From contig CAJBAP010000393.1 of the NCBI GenBank assembly GCA_903950295.1, positions 1 to 10,913 of the forward strand: 10,913 nt of DNA, written 5' to 3'. Of this stretch, positions 1 through 6,285 are shown piece by piece; within the stretch, counting starts at the first letter, position 1, and each line of letters starts with the position of its first letter. The notes beneath the pieces are model-generated. The model ran no database searches and had not been told where the DNA came from. It worked only from the letters and a program-made list of their open reading frames with translations. A program made the translations under genes and the position numbers. Source of the stretch: an uncultured Rhodocyclaceae bacterium. Its GTDB lineage: Bacteria; Pseudomonadota; Gammaproteobacteria; Burkholderiales; Rhodocyclaceae.

Positions 1-251
1 ACACGCAGCAGAGCGTGAACGGCTGGGTGCGCGTCAAGCTCTACAAGGGCAGCGTGTCGGTTGTCAGCCGCGATTCGAAAACCGATTCCCTGTTCGATCC
101 GACCATCGCCACCTTCGAAGACGATGCTGGTGCCTACGATCAGAAGGATGCGGCCGGCTTCATCAAGCTGAATGCCCTGCGCCTGCGCATCGCCGAAAAT
201 GCACGGCTGAAACGCAGCAAGCCCGCCGGCAAGAAGACACGCAAGGCCTGA
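1..251 (+). CDS. argG: Argininosuccinate synthase, C-terminal fragment
   Basis: This is the 3' end of a gene whose start lies before the window; codons are in frame from base 3. ArgG joins citrulline and aspartate with ATP to make argininosuccinate, the penultimate step of arginine synthesis, in the cytoplasm. The visible 82 or so residues carry the typical C-terminal segment: [15 protein letters not shown], then a [11 protein letters not shown] stretch, then [19 protein letters not shown], which is characteristic of the family's C-terminal tetramerisation helix. A basic tail ([15 protein letters not shown]) follows. The ATP- and substrate-binding parts are outside the window. The next gene starts 10 bases after the stop, so co-transcription is likely. 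Identification is by remembered family sequence and is firm. Confidence 0.93.
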   Translation, partial: TQQSVNGWVRVKLYKGSVSVVSRDSKTDSLFDPTIATFEDDAGAYDQKDAAGFIKLNALRLRIAENARLKRSKPAGKKTRKA

Positions 252-261
252 GCATCCGGTC

Positions 262-483
262 ATGGAAGGTACTGTATTCGGCTATACCGAGTCGCAAATT
301 GCCGAATTTGGCGTGACCTTCGGGCTCGGCGCCTTCATGCTTTACATGCTGTTCATCATCGGCGAACTGGCCTATCGGTCGAAGGCAGGCAAGGTCGGTA
401 CCTTCGCTCTCTTCTTCGTTCTGGCCTTCGGTATGGTTGGTTTTGTCGCCAAGTCCGTCATCCAGAGAATGTGGGGAATTTGA
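262..483 (+). CDS. DUF2788 family small membrane protein
   Basis: This 73-residue protein matches the pattern of the DUF2788 family of beta- and gammaproteobacteria ([18 protein letters not shown] near the N-terminus). Two hydrophobic stretches, about residues 17-37 ([21 protein letters not shown]) and 47-64 ([18 protein letters not shown]), are separated by a short basic loop RSKAGK, so it should be a two-span inner-membrane protein. Its function is unknown to me. The ATG at 262 follows the argG stop by 10 bases and has no clear Shine-Dalgarno sequence, so translation may depend on coupling to argG. ppnP starts one base after its stop, giving a tight argG-DUF2788-ppnP-yajQ string. Confidence 0.82.
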   Translation: MEGTVFGYTESQIAEFGVTFGLGAFMLYMLFIIGELAYRSKAGKVGTFALFFVLAFGMVGFVAKSVIQRMWGI

Positions 484-484
484 T

Positions 485-790
485 ATGAAGTTCGATAACG
501 TTTCCGTACTCAAGCAGGCCAACGTCTATTTCGACGGCAAGTGCGTGAGCCATACCGTCCAGTTTGCCGACGGTACGAAAAAGAGTGTCGGTGTGATCCT
601 TCCCGCCACACTGACCTTCAATACCGGCGTACCAGAAATCATGGAAACCGTTGCCGGTACCTGCCGCTATCGCATCAAGGGCGAAGACTGGAAGGTCTGT
701 GGCGCCGGCGAGTCCTTCAAGGTGCCGGGTAATACCTCATTCGACATCGAGGTGAAGGAACCGTACCACTACGTCTGCCACTTCGGGTAA
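485..790 (+). CDS. ppnP: Pyrimidine/purine nucleoside phosphorylase PpnP (DUF1255, YaiE family)
   Basis: The 101-residue product is a small cupin-fold enzyme. Known members of this family split many nucleosides with phosphate into free base and ribose 1-phosphate, acting in nucleoside salvage. Family marks are [23 protein letters not shown] at about residues 33-55, the stretch [23 protein letters not shown] at 68-90, and the C-terminal PYHYVCHFG. Length agrees with the roughly 95-105 residues usual for the family. I chose ATG 485 because it lies one base after the preceding stop, has a GGGGAA ribosome-binding sequence just before it, and gives the normal family N-terminus. An in-frame ATG at 437 would add 16 residues inside the upstream gene and is less likely. 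Confidence 0.9.
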   Translation: MKFDNVSVLKQANVYFDGKCVSHTVQFADGTKKSVGVILPATLTFNTGVPEIMETVAGTCRYRIKGEDWKVCGAGESFKVPGNTSFDIEVKEPYHYVCHFG

Positions 791-796
791 AGCACC

Positions 797-1291
797 ATGC
801 CTTCTTTCGATATCACCTCTGAAGCTGATCTTGTCGCGCTGAAGAATGCCGTCGATGTGGCCGGTCGCCATATCGGTAACCGTTACGATTTCAAGGGCTC
901 CAGTGCGAAGGCCGAGCTGAACGAGAAAGACAAGCTCATCACAGTGCATGGCGATTCCGAGTTCCAACTCGGGCAGGTGAAAGACATCCTGTTCCCCGAG
1001 ATGGAAAAGAAGGAACGCGAAAGCACCAAGCGTCTCGATGCCGGCACGGTTCAGAGTATCTCCGGCAACAAAGCCAAGCAGGAACTCAAGATCAAGAGTG
1101 GCATCGAGCAGGAACTGGCGAAAAAGATCGTCAAGCTCATAAAAGACAGCAAGACCAAAGTGCAAGCGAGCATCCAGGGTGATGCCGTGCGTGTGACGGG
1201 TCCAAAACGGGATGACCTGCAGGCGGCGATAGCGTTGGTGAAGAAGTCGATCACCGATTACCCGCTGGAGTACGGCAATTTCAGGGACTGA
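797..1291 (+). CDS. yajQ: YajQ family cyclic di-GMP/nucleotide-binding protein
   Basis: The 164-residue protein begins [12 protein letters not shown] and ends YGNFRD, both diagnostic of the YajQ family (usually about 160 residues). The core [32 protein letters not shown] (about residues 112-143) is the most conserved part. The fold is two ferredoxin-like RNP-type domains. Family members bind nucleic acid or nucleotides, and a Xanthomonas member binds cyclic di-GMP and acts with a transcription factor; whether this one does so cannot be told from sequence. It starts 6 bases after ppnP, with only a weak ribosome-binding sequence. It is the last gene of the upstream string and is followed at once by an intrinsic terminator. 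Confidence 0.93.
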   Translation: MPSFDITSEADLVALKNAVDVAGRHIGNRYDFKGSSAKAELNEKDKLITVHGDSEFQLGQVKDILFPEMEKKERESTKRLDAGTVQSISGNKAKQELKIKSGIEQELAKKIVKLIKDSKTKVQASIQGDAVRVTGPKRDDLQAAIALVKKSITDYPLEYGNFRD

Positions 1292-1293
1292 AC

Positions 1294-1328
1294 CTGACGC
1301 GGCGCCGTCCCGCCAGCGCCGACTTTTT
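1294..1328 (-). repeat. Dispersed short repeat, copy 1 (in yajQ terminator)
   Basis: Read on the minus strand, this begins with five A residues and continues GTCGGCGCTGGCGGGACGGC. Bases 1304-1328 are identical to 9678-9702 (25 of 25). Bases 1294-1328 match the reverse complement of 8884-8918 at 31 of 35 positions. This copy is non-coding and forms the right arm, loop and part of the left arm of the yajQ terminator. Confidence 0.75.
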
Positions 1329-1329
1329 T
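1300..1329 (+). terminator. Intrinsic terminator of the argG-yajQ string
   Basis: A perfect 6-base-pair GC stem, CGGCGC at 1300-1305 with GCGCCG at 1316-1321, closes a 10-base loop and is followed, after AC, by six T residues at 1324-1329. It lies 8 bases after the yajQ stop. The T run overlaps the stop codon of the convergent amidotransferase gene. On the minus strand the stem is not followed by T residues, so it should act mainly on plus-strand transcripts. Most of the hairpin is a copy of the dispersed repeat described separately. Confidence 0.72.
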
Positions 1330-2029
1330 ATTCTCTGTTCAAGCCTGCGGTCCAGTGTGTGTAAAGCCGGTCGGCGGCGATGCGCATCGCGGCGAGGCGC
1401 TCTTCTATTCGTTCGTTCATTTGCTCAGGCGTGAGCACCGAGGCACTCGGTGTGGCGCATTCGCCGGCCCACTGGCGGCACCAGAGGCGGATCATGGCCG
1501 TAGTCATCTCGACATGGCATTGCATGCCGAGGTGCGGGCCAATGACAAAGGCCTGATTCTCGCAGTAGGCACTTTTCAGGAGGCGCGTGGCGCCGTGCGG
1601 GATGCTGAAGGTTTCGCCGTGCCAGTGGAAGGCTTCGAAGCTGTCGATGTCACCAAGCCAGTCTCGTGCTACGGGGTCAGCGATTACCACTTCGCCCCAA
1701 CCGATTTCCTTGACCGGGTTTTTCGTCACCTTGCCGCCGAGCACCTTGCTCATGAGCTGGCCACCGAGGCAGTGGCCGATGACGGGCATGCCGGCCGCCA
1801 CCGCGTCGCGAATTAACTCGAACAGCGGCGGCAACCAGGGCAGGTCGTCGTTTACGCTCATCGGGCCGCCCATGAAGCACAGACCGGAGAAGTCGGCAAA
1901 GGTCGGCGGTGGCGGGACGCCGGCATCGATGCAGATCAATTGCCATGGAATTCCGTGGGCATCGAGGAAAGTGGCAAAATACCCAGGTCCTTCCCCGGAG
2001 CTATGACGAAAGATGGCGACAGGTTTCAT
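1328..2029 (-). CDS. Class I glutamine amidotransferase (GMP synthase-like GATase1 domain protein)
   Basis: The 233-residue protein is a stand-alone class I glutamine amidotransferase domain. The nucleophile elbow GHCLGGQ puts the catalytic Cys at residue 87, and MQCHVEMT supplies His172 and Glu174, so the triad is complete. FMGGPMSVND at 52-61 is the usual oxyanion-loop region of the GATase1_GMPS-like group. Such proteins hydrolyse glutamine (or a gamma-glutamyl compound) to release ammonia, but the acceptor for this subgroup is generally unknown. No synthetase domain follows in the gene. The C-terminal 45 residues are helical and charged. There is no obvious ribosome-binding sequence before ATG 2029. 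It is divergent from the aspartic protease gene and convergent with yajQ, whose terminator T run overlaps its TAA. Confidence 0.88.
   Translation of the reverse strand: MKPVAIFRHSSGEGPGYFATFLDAHGIPWQLICIDAGVPPPPTFADFSGLCFMGGPMSVNDDLPWLPPLFELIRDAVAAGMPVIGHCLGGQLMSKVLGGKVTKNPVKEIGWGEVVIADPVARDWLGDIDSFEAFHWHGETFSIPHGATRLLKSAYCENQAFVIGPHLGMQCHVEMTTAMIRLWCRQWAGECATPSASVLTPEQMNERIEERLAAMRIAADRLYTHWTAGLNRE
1902..1919 (+). repeat. Dispersed short repeat, partial copy 4 (in amidotransferase gene)
   Basis: On the plus strand this reads GTCGGCGGTGGCGGGACG, which matches the repeat core at 17 of 18 positions. Flanking similarity is poor. It lies antisense within the amidotransferase gene, where the coding strand gives the GVPPPPTF part of the protein. 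With only 18 bases and GC-rich context it is the least certain of the four copies. Confidence 0.4.
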
Positions 2030-2060
2030 GAGCTTGAAAAATCAATGCTGGAGGGTGGCT

Positions 2061-2690
2061 GTGCGCCATTGTATCGTCCTGTTTCTGGGCGTATGGAGTC
2101 TGACTGCGTTGGCGGTGGATGTGGCGCTGGTGGGGTTGCTGCCTGGCAAGGCGATGGTGGTGATCGATGGAGGCAAGCGCCAGACCGTTGCTGTCGGGGA
2201 AAAGACCGCCGAGGGCGTGAAGTTGGTTGCCATCGAGTCCGGCGCCGCGCTATTTGAAATTGGAGGGAAACCACGCCGCCTGCAGATCGGACAGAGTGTG
2301 GTGTCAGCGCCGGGCACCGGGCGCTCCACCACGACCCTGATTGCCGATCCGAGCGGACACTTTGTGACACAAGGCAGCATCAATGATGTATCGATGCGCT
2401 TTCTTGTCGATACCGGGGCCACCTTTATCTCTCTGGGGGCTGCCGATGCGCGGCGGGCACATATCGATGCGTCGAAAGGTACGCCCGGCATGACGATGAC
2501 GGCCAACGGACCCGCCCGGGTCTGGAAGGTCAGGCTGGCGAGCGTCAAGCTGGGTGATATTACGCTGTCGGAAGTCGATGCCACGGTGCACGAGAAGGAC
2601 ATGCCCGTGGTGCTGCTGGGCATGAGCTTTCTCAATCGCATGGAAATCCACCGCGATGGGCAGTCGATGACCCTGACGCAACGTTATTGA
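2061..2690 (+). CDS. Retropepsin-like aspartic protease, TIGR02281 family, exported
   Basis: A single-domain clan AA aspartic protease. The catalytic motif FLVDTGATFISLG places the active Asp at residue 117 (from the start chosen here), and the second conserved strand is VVLLGMSFLNRMEI near the C-terminus. Such proteins work as homodimers, each giving one Asp; substrates of this bacterial group are not known to me. I chose GTG 2061 because GGAGG at 2050-2054 lies 6 bases before it and the product then begins with a compact signal peptide (MRHCIVLFLGVWSLTALA), giving 209 residues. ATG 2028 and ATG 2013 are in-frame alternatives; the former overlaps the divergent amidotransferase start as CATG. 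The middle region (about 20-90) is a small beta-rich segment rich in Val and Gly. It shares its stop with the start of the next gene. Confidence 0.82.
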   Translation: MRHCIVLFLGVWSLTALAVDVALVGLLPGKAMVVIDGGKRQTVAVGEKTAEGVKLVAIESGAALFEIGGKPRRLQIGQSVVSAPGTGRSTTTLIADPSGHFVTQGSINDVSMRFLVDTGATFISLGAADARRAHIDASKGTPGMTMTANGPARVWKVRLASVKLGDITLSEVDATVHEKDMPVVLLGMSFLNRMEIHRDGQSMTLTQRY

Positions 2691-3289
2691 TGATGACGAT
2701 GCAACTCACGGTGGAATTACTGCGTCAACGCCTTGCGGAGGACTGGCAGCCAGAGGAGGTACATGAAACTACGTCGCCGCCAGTGGCACCGATTCCCGCC
2801 GCCGTGCTGGTGCCGATCATCAATCGGCCCAGTGGCCTGACCATGCTGCTGACGCAGCGTACCGCCCATCTGCGCGACCATGCCGGACAGGTCAGCTTCC
2901 CCGGTGGTCGCTGTGAGCGGGATGATGCATCGCCGCAGGCCACGGCGCTGCGCGAGTGTCGCGAGGAGGTTGGCATTGAACCCGCACAAATCGAGATTTT
3001 GGCGACCCTGCCCAACTATTTCACGGGGACCGGGTTTTGCGTTACGCCGGTGGTGGGCCTGGTAACGCCGCCACTCAATTTGCGCCTCGATGATTTCGAG
3101 GTGGCCGAGGTGTTCGAGCCGCCTCTGAGCTTCCTGCTTGACCCGCTGAATTATCGCCATCATCAGATTGAACTCGAAGGTGCCCTCCGTACTTATTGGG
3201 CAGTGCCGTGGCAGGGTTATTTCATCTGGGGGGCGACGGCCGGCATGCTGGTGAGCTTGCGCGACTGCCTGCTGCGGCAAGAAGAATGA
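2690..3289 (+). CDS. CoA pyrophosphatase (Nudix hydrolase, NudL/UPF0035 type)
   Basis: The 199-residue protein carries the signature of the CoA-cleaving Nudix subgroup: LLTQR at about 53-57, then HAGQVSFPGG at 64-73, then the Nudix core ALRECREEVGI at 86-96 with its metal-binding Glu residues. Known members split coenzyme A into 3',5'-ADP and 4'-phosphopantetheine, controlling CoA level or removing oxidised CoA. The C-terminal half (VTPVVGLV, EVFEPPLSFLLD, and a WQGYFIWGATAGML segment) is also typical of the subgroup. The start is one of ATG 2690, 2693 or 2699; 2690 overlaps the protease stop as TGATG and suggests translational coupling. There is no good ribosome-binding sequence of its own. 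Confidence 0.9.
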   Translation: MMTMQLTVELLRQRLAEDWQPEEVHETTSPPVAPIPAAVLVPIINRPSGLTMLLTQRTAHLRDHAGQVSFPGGRCERDDASPQATALRECREEVGIEPAQIEILATLPNYFTGTGFCVTPVVGLVTPPLNLRLDDFEVAEVFEPPLSFLLDPLNYRHHQIELEGALRTYWAVPWQGYFIWGATAGMLVSLRDCLLRQEE

Positions 3290-3370
3290 CGAGGCCCATT
3301 AGAATGAGTGCGGGATGAGTGTGATATCTTCGTCCGGCCCGATCTACAGTGCAGAGCACGGTGTTTGTTT

Positions 3371-4306
3371 ATGACCCTTTTGAGCATTATTTGCGTTCTA
3401 GTTATCGAACAGTTCAAGGCGCTGCCAGCTGCGCGGATTCAGGCCCTGCGGGTTGCCTATGCCGAATTTCTGGAACGTCAGTTCAATGGTGGTGATCAGC
3501 GTCATGGCATGACGGCCTGGATGGTCGGAGTTGCCCTGCCGGCCTTGCTGGTGCTGGGGCTATCCATCGGGCTCAATTATCTGCATCCCGTGCTGGGATT
3601 CCTGCTTGATGTGGCCGTGCTGTATCTCGTCATGGGTTTCCGTCAGTTCAGTCATTTTTTTACCGATATCCAGATGGCTCTGCGCATGGGGGAGATCGAG
3701 CGCGCCCGTCAGCTGCTGGCAGAGTGGCGTGGCCAGGGTGCGGAACGCCTCGGGTCGGCCGAGATTGCCCGCCTGGCCATTGAGCAGGGCATCGTGTCAT
3801 CACATCGTCATGTCTTCGCGCCATTATTCTGGTTTATCGTGCTCGGGCCGGCCGGCGCCGTGTTGTATCGACTCAGTTTTGACGTTACGCAATATTGGCC
3901 CGCAAAAGCCGAGCCGCTGTTGGAAGATGACCATTTTGGCAAGTTTGCCCGACAGGCATTCCAGATGTTCGACTGGCTACCGGCGCGCCTGACGGCAGTG
4001 ACTTTCGCTGTCGTCGGCGATTTCGAGGATGCGGTTTACTGCTGGCGTACCCAAGCCAGTCAATGGGCCCAATCGTACGATAGTGCCTCCGGTATACTGC
4101 TGTCGAGTGGCGCCGGTGCGCTCGGGGTTCGATTGGGGTTGCCTCTGCCCGAAGTCGTGGGGGTAGAAGCACGGCCGGAACTCGGTATGGGCGAGGATGC
4201 CGACGTCGAGCATCTGCAAAGTGCGATCGGATTGGTCTGGCGTGCCTTGGTGTTGTGCCTGTTGTTGCTTGCCCTGCTCAGCATGGCAAGCTGGGTCGGA
4301 ACCTGA
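3371..4306 (+). CDS. CobD/CbiB family (AmpE-like) integral membrane protein
   Basis: The 311-residue protein has hydrophobic segments at about 1-14, 50-69, 72-90, 149-166 and 288-308, so it is an inner-membrane protein. It shows marks of the CobD/CbiB family: FRQFSH at 90-95, GPAGAVLYR at 159-167, the NFEDA-like VGDFEDAVYCWR at 215-226, and GAGALGVRLG at 247-256. CbiB itself attaches the aminopropanol arm during cobalamin synthesis; AmpE-like relatives have other or unknown roles. No cobalamin gene is nearby, so a cobalamin role is not supported by context. ATG 3371 gives the usual hydrophobic N-terminus (MTLLSIICVLVIEQ); an in-frame upstream codon at 3308 would add 21 residues that do not look like family sequence. 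The gene starts 81 bases after the CoA pyrophosphatase. Confidence 0.8.
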   Translation: MTLLSIICVLVIEQFKALPAARIQALRVAYAEFLERQFNGGDQRHGMTAWMVGVALPALLVLGLSIGLNYLHPVLGFLLDVAVLYLVMGFRQFSHFFTDIQMALRMGEIERARQLLAEWRGQGAERLGSAEIARLAIEQGIVSSHRHVFAPLFWFIVLGPAGAVLYRLSFDVTQYWPAKAEPLLEDDHFGKFARQAFQMFDWLPARLTAVTFAVVGDFEDAVYCWRTQASQWAQSYDSASGILLSSGAGALGVRLGLPLPEVVGVEARPELGMGEDADVEHLQSAIGLVWRALVLCLLLLALLSMASWVGT

Positions 4307-4322
4307 TTCAGTAGTTCAGTAG
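4307..4322 (+). repeat. Tandem 8-base repeat before the thiolase gene
   Basis: TTCAGTAG occurs twice in direct succession (4307-4314 and 4315-4322), flanked on both sides by TGATTCA (4304-4310 and 4323-4329). It fills most of the 43-base gap between the CobD-like gene and the thiolase start. It is short and may be a slippage duplication without function. Confidence 0.6.
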
Positions 4323-4349
4323 TGATTCATCAAACCAGGAGTGGAAAAA

Positions 4350-5534
4350 ATGTCAAATAAAGAAGTTGTTGTACTGAGCGCAGTGCGCTCTGCCGTCGGT
4401 GCTTTTGGCGGTTCGTTCAAGGATGTGGAGCCCATCGATCTGGGTGGCATGGTGGTCAAGGAGGCGATCGCACGTGCCGGTGTCGATCCCAAGCAGGTGA
4501 CTTTCGCCACCGTCGGCAACTGCATCCCGACGGATTCACGTTACGCCTACGTTTCGCGCGTCGCCACGATTCAGGGCGGCATGTCGATGGACTCCACCGT
4601 GTTCGCCGTCAACCGTTTGTGTGGTTCGGCACAGCAGGCGATCGTCAGTTGCGCCCAGGCCATCATGCTGGGCGATGCTGATTTCGCCATCGGCGGCGGT
4701 GTCGAAGTCATGTCCCGTGGCGGCTACCTGCTGCCGGCTCTGCGCTCCGGCGCGCGCATGGGTGACACCCAGGCCATCGACATGATGGTTGCCGTGCTGA
4801 CCGACCCGTTTGGCGTCGGCCACATGGGTATCACGGCCGAGAACCTCGCCACGAAGTGGGGCATCACGCGCGAAGAGCAGGATGCTTTTGCCTGTGAATC
4901 GCAGAAGCGTGCCGCCGCCGCCCAGGCCGCCGGTTACTTCAAGTCGCAAATCGCGCCGATCACCCTCAAGACCCGCAAGGGCGATGTCGTGGTCGATACC
5001 GATGAGCACCTGAAGCCCGCCACCACCATGGAAACGCTGGCCAAGATGAAGCCCGCCTTCAAGAAGGATGGCACTGTCACCGCCGGCAACGCCTCCGGCA
5101 TCAACGATGCCGCCGCCTTCCTCGTGCTTGCCGATGCTGCCAAGGCAGCTGCTGGTGGCCACAAGCCGATCGCGCGCCTCGTCGCCTACGCTATCGCCGG
5201 CGTACCGAATGAGCTGATGGGCGAAGGCCCGATCCCCTCGTCCAAGGTAGCGTTGCAGAAAGCCGGCCTGTCGCTCGACAAGATGGACGTTATCGAGTCG
5301 AACGAAGCCTTTGCCGCGCAGTCGATCGCCGTCGCCAAGGGTCTCGGTCTCGATCCGGCCAAGACCAACCCGAACGGTGGTGCCATCGCCATCGGTCACC
5401 CGGTTGGCGCGACCGGCTCGGTGATCATCACCAAGCTGTTGCACGAACTGATCCGTGTCAATGGTCGCTACGGCATGGCCACCATGTGTATCGGTGGTGG
5501 TCAGGGCATCACGACGATCTGGGAACGCGTGTAA
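4350..5534 (+). CDS. Acetyl-CoA acetyltransferase / beta-ketothiolase (BktB-like)
   Basis: The 394-residue protein is a complete type II thiolase. It condenses two acyl-CoA units to a 3-ketoacyl-CoA or runs the reverse cleavage, in the cytoplasm. The nucleophile is Cys91 in VNRLCGSAQQAI; NEAF is at 318-321, His350 lies in GHPVGATG, and Cys380 in MCIGGGQGITTIWERV. Length and motif spacing agree closely with BktB of Cupriavidus, a broad-range ketothiolase used for polyhydroxyalkanoate precursors. It could equally serve short-chain fatty acid breakdown; no phaB, phaC or other beta-oxidation gene is adjacent. AGGAG at 4337-4341 is 8 bases before ATG 4350, which decides this start over GTG 4341. 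It ends before a strong terminator and is probably a separate unit or the last gene of one. Confidence 0.93.
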   Translation: MSNKEVVVLSAVRSAVGAFGGSFKDVEPIDLGGMVVKEAIARAGVDPKQVTFATVGNCIPTDSRYAYVSRVATIQGGMSMDSTVFAVNRLCGSAQQAIVSCAQAIMLGDADFAIGGGVEVMSRGGYLLPALRSGARMGDTQAIDMMVAVLTDPFGVGHMGITAENLATKWGITREEQDAFACESQKRAAAAQAAGYFKSQIAPITLKTRKGDVVVDTDEHLKPATTMETLAKMKPAFKKDGTVTAGNASGINDAAAFLVLADAAKAAAGGHKPIARLVAYAIAGVPNELMGEGPIPSSKVALQKAGLSLDKMDVIESNEAFAAQSIAVAKGLGLDPAKTNPNGGAIAIGHPVGATGSVIITKLLHELIRVNGRYGMATMCIGGGQGITTIWERV

Positions 5535-5557
5535 GTTTGTAGTGTTCTGATCAAAGC

Positions 5558-5592
5558 AGGGCCGGCATCCGCGAGGGGCTGGCCCTTTTTTT
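5558..5592 (+). terminator. Intrinsic terminator after the thiolase gene
   Basis: AGGGCCGGC at 5558-5566 pairs with GCTGGCCCT at 5578-5586 (nine pairs, one of them G-U) around an 11-base loop, and the stem runs into seven T residues at 5586-5592. It sits 23 bases after the thiolase stop. This is a textbook Rho-independent terminator. Confidence 0.9.
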
Positions 5593-5615
5593 CTGGGTGA
5601 TTTTCCGGAGACGAA

Positions 5616-6179
5616 ATGGACGAAACAGATTTCATCGAGGAAACGTTGTCGAGTGAGCAGGTATTCGATGGTCGTCTGCTCAAGGTTTTTGCCGATCAGG
5701 TACGCTTGCCCGACGGGCATGAGGCAGTGCGAGAATATGTGCGCCATCCCGGGGCAGTAGTCATCATCGCCGTTCTCGACAACGGCAGGCTTTTGTTCGA
5801 GCGTCAGTTCCGTTACCCGTTACGGCGAGTCTTTCTCGAGATGCCCGCTGGCAAGATCGATGCGGGCGAGCACATCCTCGACACCGCACGTCGCGAGTTG
5901 CGCGAGGAAACCGGTTACAAGGCGAAACTCTGGCGCCACCTGGGCACCATGCATCCGGTGATTGGCTATGCCGACGAGCGCATTGAAATATTCTGGGCGC
6001 AAGGCCTGAGTTTCATCGGTGCCGAACTTGACCACGGCGAAATTCTCGAAGTCAGCGAAATGACACTGGCTGATGCGATGTTGGCGGTGCGCGACGGCGA
6101 GATTACCGATGCAAAAACCATTACCGCGTTGTTGTGGGCCGAGAAAACCATCTCTGGCGAGTGGCCTTTGCCATTGTAA
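5616..6179 (+). CDS. Nudix hydrolase, ADP-ribose pyrophosphatase type
   Basis: The 187-residue protein holds a perfect Nudix box at residues 79-101, beginning GKIDAGE and ending RELREETGY (G-x5-E-x7-REL-x-EE-x-G-Y), which binds the catalytic metals. The preceding RQFRYPLRRVFLEMPAG and following GYADERIEIFWA segments are typical of ADP-ribose pyrophosphatases, which split ADP-ribose into AMP and ribose 5-phosphate. Substrate assignment from sequence alone is moderate; other ADP-sugars are possible. GGAG at 5607-5610 lies 5 bases before ATG 5616. The gene starts only 23 bases after the T run of the thiolase terminator, so it depends on read-through or on a promoter overlapping the terminator region; I could not find a convincing one. 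Confidence 0.88.
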   Translation: MDETDFIEETLSSEQVFDGRLLKVFADQVRLPDGHEAVREYVRHPGAVVIIAVLDNGRLLFERQFRYPLRRVFLEMPAGKIDAGEHILDTARRELREETGYKAKLWRHLGTMHPVIGYADERIEIFWAQGLSFIGAELDHGEILEVSEMTLADAMLAVRDGEITDAKTITALLWAEKTISGEWPLPL

Positions 6180-6181
6180 AA

Positions 6182-6191
6182 GCTGATCAGC
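6182..6191. other. Perfect 10-base palindrome
   Basis: GCTGATCAGC is a perfect inverted repeat starting 2 bases after the Nudix stop codon and about 95 bases before the kinase gene. It could be a protein-binding site for the downstream two-component operon or mere chance; no second half-site or T run accompanies it. Confidence 0.3.
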
Positions 6192-6219
6192 AGCCGAGTG
6201 GGATGTGGTGTGATGGCGC

Positions 6220-6225
6220 TAGAAT
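6220..6225 (+). promoter_or_regulatory. Possible -10 element of the two-component operon
   Basis: TAGAAT in the 106-base gap before the kinase gene is one base from the sigma-70 -10 consensus. There is no good -35 hexamer 16-18 bases upstream (around 6197-6203), so an activator would be needed if this is used. Transcription would start near 6231, leaving an untranslated leader of about 55 bases. Confidence 0.3.
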
Positions 6226-6285
6226 CGACCTCGGATAAGAATGCAAAACCGCCACAATGATGGCGATGAATGAGGAGTAGGTCTG

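Noticed and set aside
437..484. Longer N-terminus for ppnP starting at ATG 437
   Set aside because: It would lie inside the DUF2788 gene and add 16 residues not found in the family; ATG 485 has a better ribosome-binding sequence and the usual length.
1304..1328. Neisseria-type DNA uptake sequence
   Set aside because: The repeat begins GCCGTC like the Neisseria uptake sequence, but the following CTGAA is absent (CCCGCC instead), so it is not that element. A different uptake-like role is left open as a hypothesis only.
3371..4306. Part of a cobalamin biosynthesis cluster
   Set aside because: No other cobalamin gene or cobalamin riboswitch is seen in the window; family membership alone does not support that pathway.
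4536..5747. Long minus-strand open frame (about 400 codons) opposite the thiolase and Nudix genes
   Set aside because: It is antisense to a thiolase with full motifs. Its product is Asp-, Gly-, His- and Arg-rich without any recognisable domain, as expected from the reverse frame of GC-rich coding sequence.
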